A stretch of DNA of 64,000 bases from Heterotrichella gracilis (Eukaryota; Sar; Xanthophyceae; Tribonematales; Xanthonemataceae): the NCBI GenBank assembly GCA_032358255.1, contig JAULBX010027385.1:124001-188000 (forward strand), written 5' to 3'. Within the stretch, counting starts at the first letter, position 1, and every line of letters begins with the position of its first letter. Shown one piece after another: positions 11,222-30,343 of the stretch. The notes under the pieces were generated by a model, which was given only the letters and a program-made list of their open reading frames with translations, was not told the DNA's origin and did not search any database. The position numbers and the translations under genes are program-made.

Positions 11222-13991
11222 ATGGATTTTGAGGCTCCTCTTTCGCTGACTGGGCGCCAACCGTGCAGGCTGCACACTGGCACCGCCATGCAGAATCCCT
11301 TCGCTGGCCGGGGCCTGTTCAGCAAGTCCCAGGACAACCCCAAAGACCCTAAGCCCAAAGAGGCCAAGCCCAAGGGCAGCATCTTCAGCAGGCTCAAGAA
11401 GTCAGCCCTCGCCGCCAACCCCAACCTGCAAGACTGGTGGAAGCGCCTGGTGAACAGCCGCAAGGTGTACACAGGCACGTCGGACTACCGACCCGTGGTG
11501 TCCCCGGCTGAGCGCTATGTGATGGTGGGGGAGAGCCTTGGGGCGGGGGCCCACGGGGAGGTGTTTGCGGCCCTGGACAGCCTGGAGAACAACAGGCCGG
11601 TCTGCATGGAGCTGATCACGCTGGACAAGGTCAACAAATATGTCTACTCGGAGGTAATCAACCACAGGTAGGGTGGGCACTCAGCCTTGCACCGCTGCAC
11701 CTCTTCGCACCTATGGTCCTTGTGCAAAGAGGTGGTGATTATAAGCAATCACCGCCCCCATTGCGGCAATTGTCTCAAGGCACCACCAAGTGCCCAGTGG
11801 TTATTCCCCACCTCGCCCTGCTATTGCATTGCATCTGGCCGCGAGCGCTTTCAACCCCCCCTGCTCACCCTGTGCCACCGGCGCAGGCTGTGCTACAACC
11901 ACCCTCACATCGTTCAGTTCAAGGAGGTGTTCCAGCTGGGTGAGTACATGGTGCTGGTGATGGAGCTGGCAGGGGAGTGCACGCTGCAGCAGCACATGCA
12001 GCAGGTGAGCGGCAGGCCTTGTGAACCCTAAACCCTAAACTCTAAACCATGAACCCTAAACGGGTGTAACCCTTATGAGGCTCCATACAACCCCAGGGTT
12101 TGGCCTGCATGTATGGCCAGGGTGGGTGGGCCAAAGAGTGGGTGGGCCAAACCCCCAAAAACAAAAGTGAGCGCGCCAAGGGGTTGGTGGCTGTGGAGGC
12201 CTGCCTGCACTGGAGCAGGCCAGTGGCACACCACCAGGCACTGGCACGTTGCGGGCACTCTCGGCACAGGAGGAAATTCACATTGAGCAAGGATAGACTT
12301 CCACTCGCTGGCATGCTCCCTACTTCCACAGGCTCATCTTGCTATGTAATCCTGCTCATTTGCCCAATCTCTCTCTCTTCCCTCTAGCTAGCTTGCTGAC
12401 CTTGCCTTTCCACAGGCTGGCCGGCTGAGTGAGGCCGAGGCTCGCTGGCTGTTCCAGCAGCTTGTCCTGGCCGTGGACTACCTGCACCAGCGCAGGATCG
12501 TGTGCCGCGACATCAAGGCGGAGAACGTGGTCATCAGCACCAAGCAGCACAAGCGGCCCATGCTGCTGCTGCGCGAGTTTGGCGCCAGCAAGGCGGCCAG
12601 CGACGCGGAGGTGGGTGGCTTAGGGTTTAGGGTTTAGGGTTTAGGGTTTGGCGCCAGCAAGGCGGCCAGTGATGCTGAGGTGGGTGACGCCCGGCATGCG
12701 CCCAGATGAGCGCTGCTGAGCATGTGTTTGACAGGACACTAGAGAAATGGAGTTGAGGTTGCTGAGGATCAGCTGGTGCGGAGGAAAAGCTAACCGAGTA
12801 TCAGTCACGGTGGGGTGTCTTGATAAATTTTGGCGTGGGCTGATTTTGTCATGCATGCTGCCCGGGAATGACCTTGGCGTGGTGTTAGGCAGTGCGCAGT
12901 GTGTGACTGTGCTCTAAGCAACCAGTCCTGTTAACTGTACCAAAACATGCATGGACAAATAAACAGCGCACCACAGCGCACCCATGTGCTCAGCCTCACC
13001 TCCCTGTGCCCTCCCCCCACTCAGGCTGAGCTGATTGTGCAGTCCCTGGTGGGCACAAATTCTAAACACTAGACTATGAACCCTAAAACCCTTAAACCTC
13101 ACCCTCCCTGTTCCCTCACCGCCTGCAGGCTGAGCTGATGGTGCAGTCCCTGGTAGGCACCGGCCCCTACGTGTCCCCCGATGTGCTCATGGGGCAGCAG
13201 GGGTATGACGGCAAGGCGGCCGACATGTGGGCCTGCGGCATCCTGCTGTACCACATGCTCACAGGTGCGGGGCGGTAGCGGGGCACCTGTGTGTTGATGG
13301 AATACACAAGCGGATTAAGTTCAGTAGAATGCATGTTCCGTGGCCTGCTTTCATACCGTCGTTCCTGTCCATTCCTCCCCCTGACCCCCTACGCCTGTGC
13401 CCCGCAGGTGGCTTCCCCTTTGTCCAGCCCGAGGCGCGCATGCTGGACCGCCAGGTGTTGAAGCGCATGATGGTAGGGGAGTTCACCATGCCACGTGGCG
13501 TCTCGCCAGCCTGCGCCGACATGCTCAGGGGCCTGCTCACGCCGCATGGCGACCGGCGCTTGACTGCTGGCCAGGCCATGCGGCACGCCTGGACAGAGAT
13601 GCCTAACAGGTGAGGGAATGGTGGGATATATTCTTGTCTAAAAAGTCGAATCTCAAATCTATTTTAGCAAACCAGTGTGGAAAAAGTGTTGTGCACGTGT
13701 TATTGGCCAGCCTCTAAAGGTTGGCCTTCTCTCACTCTGTCTTTTCCTCGCCCAATCCCCCATACATAGGATGAGGAGTGTAGTTTATTCAACCTCATTG
13801 GTTTTCCTGGCAGGGCGCTGGACTACAACGGCCTGTTGATGAATGCGCCCATCAGGACCAAGCAGACCGACCAGGATATCAACCGCGTGTTCTGCAAGGC
13901 ACTGGGTCTGGGCAAGGGGACAGTGCCGTTTGAGGAGGGTGGTGTGGGGGCACATGGGGCTGTGCAGGCGCGCGCTGGCTTGGTGAGGTAG
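11222..13991 (+). CDS. SnRK2-like Ser/Thr kinase homologue with altered catalytic residues (probable pseudokinase)
   Basis: Six exons: 11222-11667, 11887-12004, 12416-12610, 13129-13264, 13408-13609, 13814-13991; 424 residues, TAG stop. The domain order matches SnRK2/CAMK kinases: LGAGAHGEVF (Gly loop), NHRLCYNHPHIVQFKEVF, RRIVCRDIKAENVV (catalytic loop), LVGTGPYVSPDVL (P+1), YDGKAADMWACGILLYHML. Key changes: the beta3 VAVK motif reads VCMEL (Lys to Glu), HRD reads CRD, DFG reads EFG, and APE reads SPD. The catalytic-loop Asp and Asn are kept. Loss of the ATP-positioning Lys and the Mg-binding Asp suggests weak or no phosphotransfer, hence a scaffold or regulator. The first ~80 residues are basic and Pro/Lys-rich; ATG 11288 is an alternative start. 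Degraded copies of exon 3's end and exon 4's start lie in the intervening intron. Confidence 0.85.
12024..12061. repeat. Telomere-type (CCCTAAA)n tract in kinase intron 2
   Basis: About five degenerate CCCTAAA units begin 19 bases after the donor of kinase exon 2. The tract is not at a chromosome end, since genes continue on both sides. Confidence 0.85.
12571..13160 (+). repeat. Exon-edge copies around kinase intron 3, with telomere-type tracts
   Basis: The last ~34 bases of exon 3 plus its donor (12577-12617) recur at 12646-12687 after a (TTTAGGG)n tract at 12619-12650. Within the copied codons S-D-A-E the three differences are all synonymous (AGC GAC GCG against AGT GAT GCT). The first ~32 bases of exon 4 (13129-) occur at 13025-13056 with an AG before them, followed by CCCTAAA-like sequence at 13080-13100. 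The real junction joins 12610 to 13129 in phase 0. Confidence 0.85.
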
Positions 13992-16339
13992 CCTGCTTGC
14001 GGCAGTTGCCCATGGCAGAGTAGGGTTTTAGGGTTTTCCGAGGGAGTGGCGTTTCCGCCGTGGGGTTAACGTTCGGTTTATGTGACGGAGTACTTTGCTG
14101 CCCAAGTGTGTATTTGTAGAATTTGCGATTTAATTTCATGTTGTGATGTGCGCCCCTGTTGCTATTTTCGAGATTTTCCATATTGATGCCAGAGTTTGTC
14201 CCACGTTTTGCTAGATATATGGACGAGCATTTAAGTCTCTCCATGTGACATCCCATCAAACACTATATACCGTATTAAAACACTGATACCATGGTCCCAA
14301 GCATGTGCTGTACAACATTCCCATATTTCCAAGCTGCATAACCGTTATCACAATAGTTATGCTGGTTACCCTTGATTTTGATATCCCCAAGTCGATGTTT
14401 TTGCTGGTTGGTGCGTTGAACTTCCTGTGGGGCACGATACATTTCATTGTGGTTGTGACGTGACTACTCACAATATTACTCCAACAGTTTATATGTGCCA
14501 GTGTCTACTGATGTGGCTACAGATACCGCGTGCTAACCGCCAGTGCATGCCAGTGAACTGAAAATCGTCAGAAACGTTTGTGATTTGCATGTCTACCTTT
14601 CTGAGGACGTTGAGTTATGGTAGCGATTATGATGTCAGACAGCCTACTGTATGTATATATGTCTATGTATATATGGCTCTGTGATCATCTATGATGACGT
14701 CAGCGAGCGCTGCCAGCACATTGAATTCATTAATGTGTTGACCTGTGTTCCTACAGTGACTGCTTTGACTCTATTGACATTGCCATGATGAGCTGACTCA
14801 GCTAGTGGCTTGGGTTGTTTAAAATGACCTTGTGTTGTAACACTGTTGGCACCTTGGACAGTCATCACGCAGGTACCGTAGCGGGTGAGTAGGCCGTGAT
14901 AGCTGTAAGCCGACTGTGCGTGCATTGCCACATTGTCACTGACGGTGTGTGCAGCTCTAGCGCCACTGCGTGCTCAATGCATGCGACATTGGCTTGAGAG
15001 CACCACACTGTCAGTGTGCATGCGCCACCAGCCTGATTCTACCGTGGCAATCATCCAATGAAAGGGCATTGAATTTCAGCGTGTTCGCTGTGCTTGGGGG
15101 CATAGGCGCACTGCAATTGAATCACTAGTGCTAGGGAACTGTGGAGATTATCGTTATGACACGCGCGGTAAGAAGGCAATTTCCCCATACAATGGGCAAC
15201 TTGCAAGGGCAGCAGGCTTGCTATACAGTGCTGCACTGCCCATGGGATTGACTTCGGAAGTCCGACTGGCAGGTACATTGAATACCCTAAGGTAGGGTAG
15301 TGCGTCTCCTGCTCGTCATTTTGGCTCAATTCCCTGTTCTGGGCCGCCACGATGCTAAAGCGACTTCAAGTTTCACTGGCTGGGCACCAATTCAGCATAT
15401 ACCTGCGTTATTCATTTGCGAGGCTCGTAAACTGCCTCTTAAGTCGATGATCTCCTCTTTCTGAGATATATTACAATACACAAGTGCACATCAATACGAC
15501 GTGGCTCGTAGGAAGATAGGACGACAGGAAGGAAGCACTCGCCCACAGGTAATACACACACAATAGCTGCTGCATCCTATTAGGAAGGCTTCTGATACAG
15601 CAGCGTAGCCGCCGGCCTCCTCACGGTGACGGCTTCAGCCGTTACGGTGTGGGTGTGAGTGGGACCTTCTTTCAATGGAACCAGTCCGGGTCTTGCAGTC
15701 ATACAAGCACTGGCTGCTAAGCTTGGTCTTAAGAACTAGACCAGAAAAACAACAGCTTGGACCCTGTCGGCGAAATGCATATGATCTGTTTTGAGTTTGG
15801 ACAGTTTCATGCATTGCATGCATATTTATGCACTGTGGCACACTGTGTAGAGTATGTTAATACACCTGTGTAAACCTAAGCACTGCTGTCACACTGTGGC
15901 ATGATGGCCTGGAAGCACCATAGTCATATGCATGCATGTGCAGCCGCAGCACTGCGTGACGCAGACTTGTACAGTACAGCACCTACACGGGGGTGCAGAT
16001 GCACAGTGCATGAGTCAGGACGTGAGCATGCGCATCAGAACTCACTCTGTATGCTGTTGCCACTGCACTGCGCCCACACCTGCAAGCCCACTTGAAATCA
16101 TCATGGAGTTTCAGCATTTTTGCTTCCTGAACCATCATGGATGATCAAGATGAAGTTGTGCTGCTGCTGGTACAGAACGGAGATGGCAACAGATGCAAGC
16201 ATCTCTAACCTCTTTCCCTGGCCCCATGCAGGGATCTGCACCCTTGGGACAAATTCACCGAGGCTTGGCGCTGTAGGTGCAGCCATTGGCGTCTGCCAAT
16301 ACACTGTGGTATCATCGCCGCCCAGGACAGCTTTCAGAG
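13992..16339. other. Intergenic region between kinase and nicotinamidase genes
   Basis: Same-strand spacer of 2.3 kb. The left part is AT-richer, with TATATG words around 14640-14680, and is likely the kinase 3' UTR and beyond. CpG is more frequent around 15350-15680, a possible promoter area for nicotinamidase. No supportable gene or RNA was found. Confidence 0.4.
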
Positions 16340-19091
16340 ATGGTTTCAGACCAGCGCCCGCGTGCCCTGCTGGTGGTTGATGTGCAGCAGGACTTCATGC
16401 CAGGTGGCAGCCTGCCGTGCGCCGAGGGGGATGCCATCGTGCCGCTCATCAACAGCCTCCTCACGACCCCTGGCTTCCACCTTAAGGTCGCAACAAGGGA
16501 TCAACACCCGCAGGTGAAGCATGATACCCTACCCTGGTTATGTTCAGTTAGAAATTCAGATGTCTTGCCCCTGCTGATGCACCGCATACCAGAAGGCTAG
16601 TGGTACAGCCAGCAGTTTATGAGTAATGGTGCCAAGATTTGAATCTAGTCAGCTATGGCACAATTGGTGCAAGCCTGGCTGCTCATTGGCTGTACTAGTA
16701 GGCTTCTGGTAGACGATGCATCATATATGCTGTAATTGCTGATTGGATGCACCAACAGGGGTGCATGCAATGACATGTGGGTCACTTCACCCTTACCACT
16801 GGGCTCATTCAGTGACTGTCCCCTGTCAGGTCAAGTGCACATGCATATCACCAGTACTGCTCAATGACATTACTGACCACTGTCCTGGCGGGGTGCATGT
16901 GTGTTTGTCCTGTTAAGTGCCAAATGAGCCAGGCGGTAAACACTTGTGTAAAGGCTAGAATCTCAAAGGACATAGGAAAAATTTTGTTTTCCCCGTAAAA
17001 ATACTGTCAATAATGAGTAATCTGCACCATTTTCTGGCTCTATCCGGGTTGCTGCAGTTGCAGACTATCCAAGTCCCACGCCTGTACCTGCAGCTTCTAC
17101 TTTGTTTTATCAGGCCTCACCAAGTGTCACATGCTCATTTACAAAAACTGCTAGCACCCTTTTGTGTGGCAAAATGGCTTCACAGCCCAGCATGTTAGTT
17201 GTTGAATCTACTATAACTACATGACAAACCCTACAAGAGGGTATCTTTGGTAGGCTTAAATCTAAAAGGATCAAAATGTATAGGTTCAAGGTTCAAGGTC
17301 TGAACCGACTAAGTCCCTAAAAATACCTTAGTAGGGTAAAAAGCTTGGCACCTGTCTCCGTCACTAAATGCCTGTGCCGCACATGCCGTATCTCCCAGGA
17401 CCATGTCAGCTTCACCACCAGCCACCCTGGAGCCAAGGTGGGCGATACAGTGGTGGTAGAGGGGGGGCACCAGAGGCTCTGGCCACCACATTGCGTGGCT
17501 GGTACAAAAGGTAGGGTGCGGTTGCTGGTGCTGTCGCCTGCCTCAGTGCTCATCACATGAAGGCCCATGCTGCAACGCCAAAGTATGTCCTGATCATGGT
17601 GCTTCGTACAAGAATAAATACAAAAGAGGGTTGGAACCACGCTCAGCAGCCTGCGCCATATCATTGCGTATACATGGTTAATAAACCAATCCAAATGACA
17701 GTGCAGATGTTCTGTGGCAACATCTAGCACGGCAGGCGTTGCCACCCCCTCTCCCTCTCTCCCTGCAGGCGCCGCTCCCCCTGACACCCTGCACCACCTC
17801 CTCATCGACGCGGTCATCCCCAAGGCCACCCACCGCCATGTGAACGGCTACAGCGCCTTCTTTGAAAACCTACAGGAGGGGCGGGGGAGGCGGGCAACAG
17901 GTGATATGGAACTGCACACTGCTGCAGCATGACAGCTTCCAGGCATGTCTTCCTGCTGATTGACTTGCGTCAGAGCTTGGTAAGGTTCAATCCTCATGTG
18001 TGCTGTAGGACTCCATTTCCTGTTGAAGGACCAGGGGGTGCAAGAGGTGTATGTGACGGGGATGGCAACGGAGTACTGCGTCAAAGCCACGGTCATGGAT
18101 GCACTGGTGCGGACCGTGTGGCGGTGACAATCTGGCTGAGTTTTTGCATGCACGTCCTGAACGCTATCATACTTGGTAGTTGATTTTAGTATTTTTATTG
18201 TATTACTCTCAGATCCATTGCCTGGGTCAGTGGCCACGGCACAGCTTTGTCATTGCCTTACTGTGAACATTACGAAATGTACAACACAATTTGGCCTATG
18301 AGCCAGACACATTTCACATCCTCCCTCCCTCCTCCCTGTGCCTGCAGGCCCCGGGCTTCAGGACCATAGTTGTGTGGGACGCATGTGCGGGGATGGAGAT
18401 GCACCCCGGGGATTGCGCAACTGCGCTGTGTGAAATGGCGCAGGCAGGTGTGGTTACCAGGTGGCACACCCTTGAGAGCTGTGTAGCGGTTGGAGTAAAT
18501 GCTCTGGCATGTGGTGGCATGTGATGGCATACATTGCACTGCATTCCCAGACTTGCACAAGACACATCATGCATGGGGTTTTTGAGTGCGGTGGAAGCTT
18601 CATGGCATCACCCGGGGGGGCTTATTGAGGGGTATTAGGTGGCGCCACCTGCTTTGTACAGTCAGCTCCTGGATTATTTCCATGCATTCCACTTGGACCG
18701 TTTATGTGTGCGCATATCCTGTGCAGCTGTCGGCAGCGCATTGCATAATATCGCTTGCACACCTGCATTCTTATCTGCCACATATATTCACACACGGTGT
18801 GGAACAATTTATCCTGCAGGTGCCGAGCTTCTGGCAGCATCATTGGTGCGTGAGCGGTTGGCGCGTCCCCAGGACATGACCTCCACTACCTCCACCCCGC
18901 AAACCCTCCCACCTCCAATGCAGCCTGTCCTAGCTGCATCAGTCACCGATGCTTCCCAGCGCACCTCAAGCATCTGCAATACCAAGGAGTGGAAGTGTAG
19001 CCATGCCTGGACAATCCTGATCAGATTTAAACAAGCATTTGGAGAACTAGCCAGTGTGCGTGCGTGGGACCACTTCCTGACTCGTGTATAG
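16340..19091 (+). CDS. Nicotinamidase (isochorismatase-like hydrolase)
   Basis: Converts nicotinamide to nicotinate and ammonia in the NAD salvage (Preiss-Handler) route. Six exons: 16340-16513, 17399-17510, 17769-17900, 18009-18106, 18348-18447, 18820-19091; 295 residues, TAG stop. The expected Asp-Lys-Cys triad is present: D in LLVVDVQQDFMPGG, K in DAVIPKATHRHV (before NGYSAFFEN), and C in GMATEYCVKATVMDAL. The metal-site region reads TRDQHPQDHVSF, with the Asp and His residues kept. PGFRTIVVWDACAG matches the strand after the catalytic Cys. All phases close. The final ~60 residues beyond the conserved core are Thr/Pro-rich and could hide another splice event. It is not linked to other NAD genes here. 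Confidence 0.9.
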
Positions 19092-19227
19092 CTTGGCATG
19101 GCGCGGCAAAATTTGTTGTCTTGGTCTCAGATACGCAGAGGGGATTAATACCCATCCTGATATATATGGGTTTATTGCCATCAGACGGTTGAACATCCAC
19201 AATGATGTCAAATGAGTATGGTTATTC

Positions 19228-19247
19228 ACCCTAAACCCTAAACCCTA
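19228..19247. repeat. Short telomere-type tract
   Basis: Two to three CCCTAAA units lie in the spacer between nicotinamidase and the exonuclease, at the left edge of a CpG-rich stretch (about 19250-19740) that is probably the exonuclease promoter. Confidence 0.7.
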
Positions 19248-19676
19248 CATTCACCTTACCCGTGTGCACACTGGCGTTTTGTACTGGTAATTAATTGTCC
19301 ATTGGCGGCCAACCCTCCGAAAGGAGTACTACCGTCTGTCGTCGAGGCTGCCCGGCAAGAGTCTTGTATTGTGCTTGGACTTCGTAAAATTGTTTGGTAC
19401 GCACCATTGACGGCACCGGTGAGCGCATGCATGTTGTCTGGTTTGATCAAACACGGTGGTTAGTGAAGCGGTAAGAGGCAAACATGGCCGTTTTAACGTT
19501 AGCAGTTTAGATTATATAGGCTTGAGTGCACAATTTGAGTCTCGCCCAGTGGCAGCGCGGCCTGTGTGGCGGGTGCGTTCATTAGTTCTCGACGTTGCAA
19601 CTGGAGAGTCCAGCTTGAACCGCCAGCAGCGTGGTCTCGCCAATAACGTGCATCTACCTCTAAACTTTCACCGAAG

Positions 19677-21931
19677 ATGTCTACTTCCGCAATCAGGTCC
19701 AGGGCTGTCTCATTGACACACCTGGAAAACTTGGCAGGTGTGGCCAATATGGGCATTCGAACTCAGGGCAACATATTTCAACTATGGTGTACCTAGAAGT
19801 ATTGTAGGCCAACTGGTGCAGATCAATGGGTTCTTCCAGTAGGTGCATCTGTTTGGGATAGGTAGGAGGAAGGAAGTTGTATTTGCGACGAGGTTTGTGT
19901 ACATATGTCCACTAGCCAGGTGACAAACCCTACGCTAGGGCTTTTAAGACTGTCTTTCCATACAACCCTGGACAGTGCGCATTCCAGGCCAGCCTGCTTG
20001 TAGGTAGTACCTAGGGTTTGGTGGTATTGGTGTTCAAACAGATTAGCAGTGTACTCTAATTTCCAACACATGTGTGCTTATGCCATCGCAGAGGGAAACA
20101 CCCCAGATGCCTGCATACGGTATTGCCTCTGCGACACACCCTCCAAGGTATCACTGATGATGGACCACCTAATGGCCCTTGAACCAAACTTCCAAAGGAT
20201 ATATCTGGACTTTGAGGGCATCGACTTGTGCCGCTCTGGCAAGATCTGCGTTGGCCAGCTGGCACTCCCTGCAAGAGCCACATCACCACATGGCGTTTGC
20301 GTGTACTTGTTGGACTAAGTGGCTATGCCGAACATCATGGATGTGGGTAAATTGCTATACTGTTTTATCTGCATGCCTGCGTCTTTTTGCCCTGTGGCAA
20401 GCGCCCCCTTGCGGCAGGTTGCCTGTTTACCCACCAAACACCCAATTGCCAATGAATGGCCTGCCTGCAGTGACATCCTGCAGAGAATCTAAACTTCATT
20501 GCATGCTGTTGGCACTCTTATTGCACCATGCATTAATTCCCTTGCCTATATATCCAGTTTGGCCACCCGTTATGTGCCTGTGCCCATCACTGTGGATGAT
20601 TTGCAGAAGGCGATCAATGATGGATTTTCTCATGCCTGCATACAGGTGGGAGGCTCACAGCCCTGGTCCTCCGGCACAACGCTGCGTGATATCATGGTCA
20701 ACCACGCCTGGACCAAATACTTCTTTGATCCCCGCTCTGACTGCGATGCGCTGTACCATCAGTACGGCGGGGTGCTCCCACAGAACGTGGTGTGCCTGCA
20801 GCTGGCGGATGTGGCACGAGACAGGTGTGTGACTTCATGGTGGACCCTGCACTGGGGTGTTGCAGCTGCTTGATGACTGTTTGACAGCCAGAAAGCACCT
20901 AGCTTCAAGACAGGCATCCTCAAATCTAGTCAGATGAAGCCTGCAGCAATCTGCCAGGATCAAATGCCAGAATCTGTGCCATTTCAAAAGTACCTTGAGA
21001 TTGACAGGTGTTTCCAAGTTCAAAAATACCTTAAACTTATAGGTATCTTGTCAACCTGTTTGCTTGCAACTCATCCCCTTGCACCACAGGCATCAGGGAT
21101 CCACCCGGGTGTACAACAACAAGTTGGCAGTGGTGCTCAAAGGGCAATTAAGCGCCCCCATCTCGCTGCACATAGACCAGATCAAGGAAAAGGGACTGGC
21201 CCTGTTTGATCCTAAACGAGGCGGTTCTTATGAGGTGTTTGAGGACCGCCCCCTGTCCTGGGACCTCATTCTGTACTGCTGCACGGGTGAGCATGTGAGA
21301 GTGGCTGGCCATGTCAAAAACCTGCCGCGCACCCTGCCAAGATTTGAGATATCATGGTGACATGCACACAGCATCAAAGTATCATCAGTTTGTGGTCAGA
21401 AACAACTTTGTCCATAACCCAAAGAAGGGAAAGGTAACCAGTGCAAAGCGATCAGGCAGGATCCACTGCAAATTGCATTATTCGGTACTTTAGTAATTAT
21501 GATACCATAATAATGACACTTGATTAATAGTATATTCTTATGATACAAGTATGTGGATTGAGTATGCCCTAATGTCGGCCACTGGATAAGCATTCCAATG
21601 CTGCTGTCCCATTTCCATACCACCCATCCTGTTGCCTGCCCCATTTTCACAACGCCCATCCCGTTTGCTCCCTGCAGATGTTCAGTACTTTGAGCTTCTG
21701 GAGCAACGCCTGTACAACCGCCTGCCTGAACATTGGCGGGAGCGGGTGCGGCAGGAGAGCACCCTGCGGGTAAACACAGCCCGAGACCCTGTGTCAATCA
21801 AGAGCAGGGGGGAAGCAAACGCAAGGGCGCCATCACCTGGCCACCTCGCCCCAGCCACCCGGGTGGCGCTGCAAATGCACCACCGCACATGCGCCAGAGG
21901 TCCTCAGGTGCCAGGGGCCACCACGGTGTAG
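19677..21931 (+). CDS. DEDD 3'-5' exonuclease domain protein (Exd1-like), with one in-frame TAA
   Basis: Predicted 3'-5' exonuclease of the DnaQ/RNase D fold, related to plant and animal Exd1-like proteins. Proposed exons: 19677-19737, 20092-20342, 20646-20824, 21090-21286, 21678-21931 (TAG). Motif Exo I reads YLDFEGIDLCRSGKICVGQL, where the usual D-x-E is D-F-E. Exo II/III territory reads YFFDPRSDCDALYHQYG followed by NVVCLQLADVA. C-terminally there is SWDLILYCC then a Leu/Arg-rich segment, DVQYFELLEQRLYNRLPEHW. Phases close at every junction. After VYLLD, exon 2 contains TAA (20316-20318), and the frame continues VAMPNIMD to a GTGGGT donor. Homologues have continuous sequence there, so this copy is a nonsense allele, a pseudogene or a base error. 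A different frame downstream (to 22155) ends in a hydrophobic segment; an alternative 3' exon is possible. Confidence 0.7.
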
Positions 21932-22155
21932 GGCAGATGCCAGAGGCTCCATCTCCATCCCTAGTATCTGCCACCCAACGCAGCAACGCAGCTGCAGCCA
22001 ACCGTGAGACAAAAGCCCCAAACGGCCCAGCCGCCATCATGCCCCAAGCAAATGGTCTGCAGAAGCTTCACATCACCTGGTGGTCCATTCCAAATGTAGT
22101 ATTAATATTTATGTTATGCTGCCTAGTTTCCTGCTTTCTTTTCTGGTACTGGTAA

Positions 22156-23099
22156 TAACTACTAATCATTTTGATGCTGTCACACTGACACTGGTCAAAT
22201 CAGATCCCCCCACCGCTAGACGAACATTCGTTGTCAGATACACTCGTGTTAATAGGCCTCAAAATGGCAAGTCTTTTGTTTCGGCAACCTAGAGTTGCAG
22301 AAAGCTTGTGTGGTTCCCGATGGCCCACAGCCAGGCTGCCAGTTGTGCCAGTGGTGCACCATGTACCACCGCCCCGTACCACCATGTCTCAATCCCGCTG
22401 AACAATGTGCCCTACTGCAACGTGGAGCAATGTATACACGTAACGGTTATCCAATTATCAGATGGTGGCATGCCATGATCATCAGGATGTCCTGATGATC
22501 TTGGCATAGAAACAAATAAAGGGAGCGCACAAGGCACGGTTTGACATACTTATTTGTTTAGAAGTATAATATGTATAGAATATTTTCATGAATTGACTGA
22601 GTCGTCGTTGTACCTGAAAAAATTGATGGAAGCACTGCTGTTTAATACACGTTTCCTATACGAGACCCTTGGTTAGGCCATGATAAACATTTGCCAGTGC
22701 GCTAGTAGTCCGGACATCCTCATGCCACAGCGACACAGGCTTGCTGCCCCAAGGTCGCCACCAGTGGCACTTTTTGCATGGCATCATGACAATGCATTGC
22801 AAGCCAATTGTACAGATTCGTGGTGCCCACAATCCTAGTCCCTGTCGCCCACCACCCTATTTGCCCTCCCACCAGACCCACGCTCCCCAACCTAAGAAGC
22901 ATCCACCCTCAAGTCACACGGATACTCAAAAGTTTCAACACCCACCATCCCCCTCCCCTCCCCATTTTAGGAACCCCAACCAAGGGGTAGAAGAGATATC
23001 CACCGTTCGATCATGTACCCCTTGCCTATACATCCCAACTGCTCCAGCGCGTATCCGTGGTCATGCGCCTCAATGGAACCCATTCCCCACCCCCAGTAC
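22156..23099. other. Convergent intergenic region
   Basis: Between the exonuclease (+) and gyrase B (-). It holds a short perfect palindrome around 22478-22501 (GATCATCAGGA and its complement) and a C-rich block near 22860-22990. No gene is supportable; the ORF 22741-23358 is a Pro/Ser-rich frame antisense to gyrase and spacer. Confidence 0.4.
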
Positions 23100-29801
<6,702 letters not shown>

Positions 29802-30343
29802 TAGCGTCGGTGGGCAGTTTAGTGTGGTGCGGTCTGTGTGAACAACAACGAGGTGGGTTACATGGTGGAGAACTCAGCCACCGGCTGCTGCTTTCCGCAC
29901 TTGCGAACAGCGAATAATAGCAAGTGGGCTGTTTTCAGAACAAAGTTGCGTCTTCGCTTGGTTGTAGTCGTATCTGTCAGCTTTGTTTTGGTTCTAAAGA
30001 ACACGATGTGAGCATGGTGCCTTGTAGGCGCGCCACCTGGCCGTTAAACAGAAACTTGTCCTGTTGTACACGGCAGAAACGTTATAAGAAAGTCTCCTCT
30101 TGGCTCCACACTCGCTTGTTGTATTGCCTGATACATATGCCTGCATGCCCGTTACGTGCAAGCTGTTCAATCGAGTTTCCAGTACGGAAGCTCAGTCGCT
30201 GCAGAGGTGGGTGCCACAGCCCTTCCGCTACAACACAGCTCACAGCCCCGGTCGGTCACTATTGCACACAGTACGGCGCCTCCTTTCGTGCCTATGCCAT
30301 AATCGTTTTGAGTTCATAGCCAGGTTGAATGAAACGGTCCCTG
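29802..30343. promoter_or_regulatory. CpG-rich bidirectional upstream region (gyrB / inhibitor 2)
   Basis: A spacer of 542 bases between two divergent start codons, CpG-rich throughout, with no ORF of interest. It must contain both promoters if the proposed starts are right. Confidence 0.55.
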
